From positions 1-8,099 of the forward strand of contig JAUSNQ010000157.1 in the NCBI GenBank assembly GCA_030655595.1: a DNA stretch of 8,099 nucleotides. The letters are read 5' to 3'. A model generated the notes under the pieces. The model had not been told where the DNA came from. It ran no database searches and worked only from the letters and a program-made list of their open reading frames with translations. This DNA comes from Paludibacter sp. (GTDB taxonomy: Bacteria; Bacteroidota; Bacteroidia; Bacteroidales; Paludibacteraceae). Shown piece by piece: positions 7,657 through 8,099 of the stretch (positions are counted from its first letter, which is position 1; each line of letters begins with the position of its first letter). A program made the position numbers and the translations under genes.

Positions 7657-7679
7657 AGATCCGTAGTAACTTGTTCGCT

Positions 7680-7724
7680 GTCGTTATGCTTTCAAAAAAT
7701 TGTATCTTTGGCCTGATAAACAGC
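7680..7724 (+). repeat. Degenerate first CRISPR repeat
   Basis: Aligned to the consensus, the first bases read GTCGTTAT-GC instead of GTTGTGATTTGC: two substitutions and loss of two T. From GC onward the remaining 37 bases are identical to the other copies. The damage lies only in the part that would form the crRNA handle of a preceding spacer, and no spacer precedes it. The TATCTTTG promoter element at 7703-7710 is intact, but the upstream TTG has become TCG. Confidence 0.85.
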
Positions 7725-7755
7725 TCGAGTTTCAACCATAATCACATAATTTTAG

Positions 7756-7787
7756 TTGTGATTTGCTTTCAAAAAATTGTATCTTTG
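7756..7787 (+). promoter_or_regulatory. Promoter embedded in the CRISPR repeat (one per repeat)
   Basis: Within each intact repeat, TTG (repeat bases 2-4) and TATCTTTG (bases 26-33) are 21 bases apart and match the Bacteroidota -33/-7 pattern. The span given is the copy in the second repeat; further -7 elements lie at 7856-7863, 7933-7940, 8010-8017 and 8087-8094. Starts would fall in the last 8-10 bases of the repeat, so each RNA would begin just before its spacer. Promoters within repeats are known for type II-C in Neisseria and Campylobacter; here the motif is the Bacteroidota one. Confidence 0.65.
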
Positions 7788-8099
7788 GCCTGATAAACAG
7801 CTTCAATCGCTATCATGTGACTAATCAAATGTTGTGATTTGCTTTCAAAAAATTGTATCTTTGGCCTGATAAACAGCAGTACGGCGAAACTTTGCGCCCT
7901 CTTCCCGGTTGTGATTTGCTTTCAAAAAATTGTATCTTTGGCCTGATAAACAGCTGGCACGAGCTGCCGAAGTGTTGGGAACCAGTTGTGATTTGCTTTC
8001 AAAAAATTGTATCTTTGGCCTGATAAACAGCGCATATATTCAGCGTTCCAAATTGATGACTGTTGTGATTTGCTTTCAAAAAATTGTATCTTTGGCCTG

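Larger units (their letters stand above)
7680..8099 (+). CRISPR. Type II-C CRISPR array, at least six repeats and five spacers, running off the right edge
   Basis: The repeat is 47 nt, begins GTTGTGATTTGC and ends CCTGATAAACAGC. Copies are at 7680-7724 (degenerate), 7755-7801, 7831-7877, 7908-7954, 7985-8031 and 8062-8099 (first 38 nt only). The four complete intact copies are identical. Spacers are at 7725-7754 (30 nt), 7802-7830 (29), 7878-7907 (30), 7955-7984 (30) and 8032-8061 (30), all different. Spacer 3 (and less so spacer 4) is G/C-rich and spacers 1 and 2 are A/T-rich, suggesting several different source genomes. The first half of the repeat matches the anti-repeat at 806-829 in the same orientation, so crRNAs are read on the plus strand and the tracrRNA on the minus strand. 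I saw no spacer match elsewhere in the window by eye. Confidence 0.98.

Overview
The window reads as the chromosome of a member of the Bacteroidota, probably Bacteroidales. Supporting signs are the rpoA-rplQ gene pair with an acidic L17 tail, promoters of the TTTG...TAnnTTTG type, almost no Shine-Dalgarno sequences, and the style of the Cas9, Cas1 and Cas2 proteins. This is inferred from sequence character; no search was run.

Layout: positions 2-46 are the last codons of rpoA, followed by rplQ (53-682) and its intrinsic terminator (708-738). Converging on that terminator from the other strand is a tracrRNA gene (about 828 down to 743, minus strand), with its own promoter, an anti-repeat to the CRISPR repeat, and a hairpin terminator with a TTCG loop. 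A divergent promoter region (833-887) separates it from cas9 (932-5494). Then come cas1 (5540-6454) and cas2 (6465-6797, TTG start). With cas9, cas1 and cas2 and neither csn2 nor cas4, this is a type II-C CRISPR-Cas locus. Next are a small toxin-antitoxin pair (6886-7408) with its own promoter, a non-coding stretch with terminators and a possible small structured RNA (7409-7679), and a CRISPR array (7680 to beyond the right edge). The array shows six 47-nt repeats (the first degenerate, the last cut by the window) and five spacers of 29-30 nt.

How it works together: each intact repeat contains a Bacteroidota-type promoter (TTG, 21 nt, TATCTTTG), so each spacer is probably transcribed separately on the plus strand into an RNA that runs through the spacer into the next repeat. 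The 5' half of that repeat (TTGTGATTTGC onward) pairs with the minus-strand tracrRNA. The duplex loads the large Cas9 (1520-1522 aa), whose RuvC and HNH catalytic residues are all present. Cas1-Cas2 would add spacers. The toxin-antitoxin pair between cas2 and the array may stabilise the locus.

The locus type itself is known. The points most worth a second look are the possible independent small RNA at about 7586-7656, the toxin-antitoxin pair inside the locus, the decay of the first repeat only in its tracrRNA-pairing half, and the overlapping divergent cas9/tracrRNA promoters around an inverted repeat.
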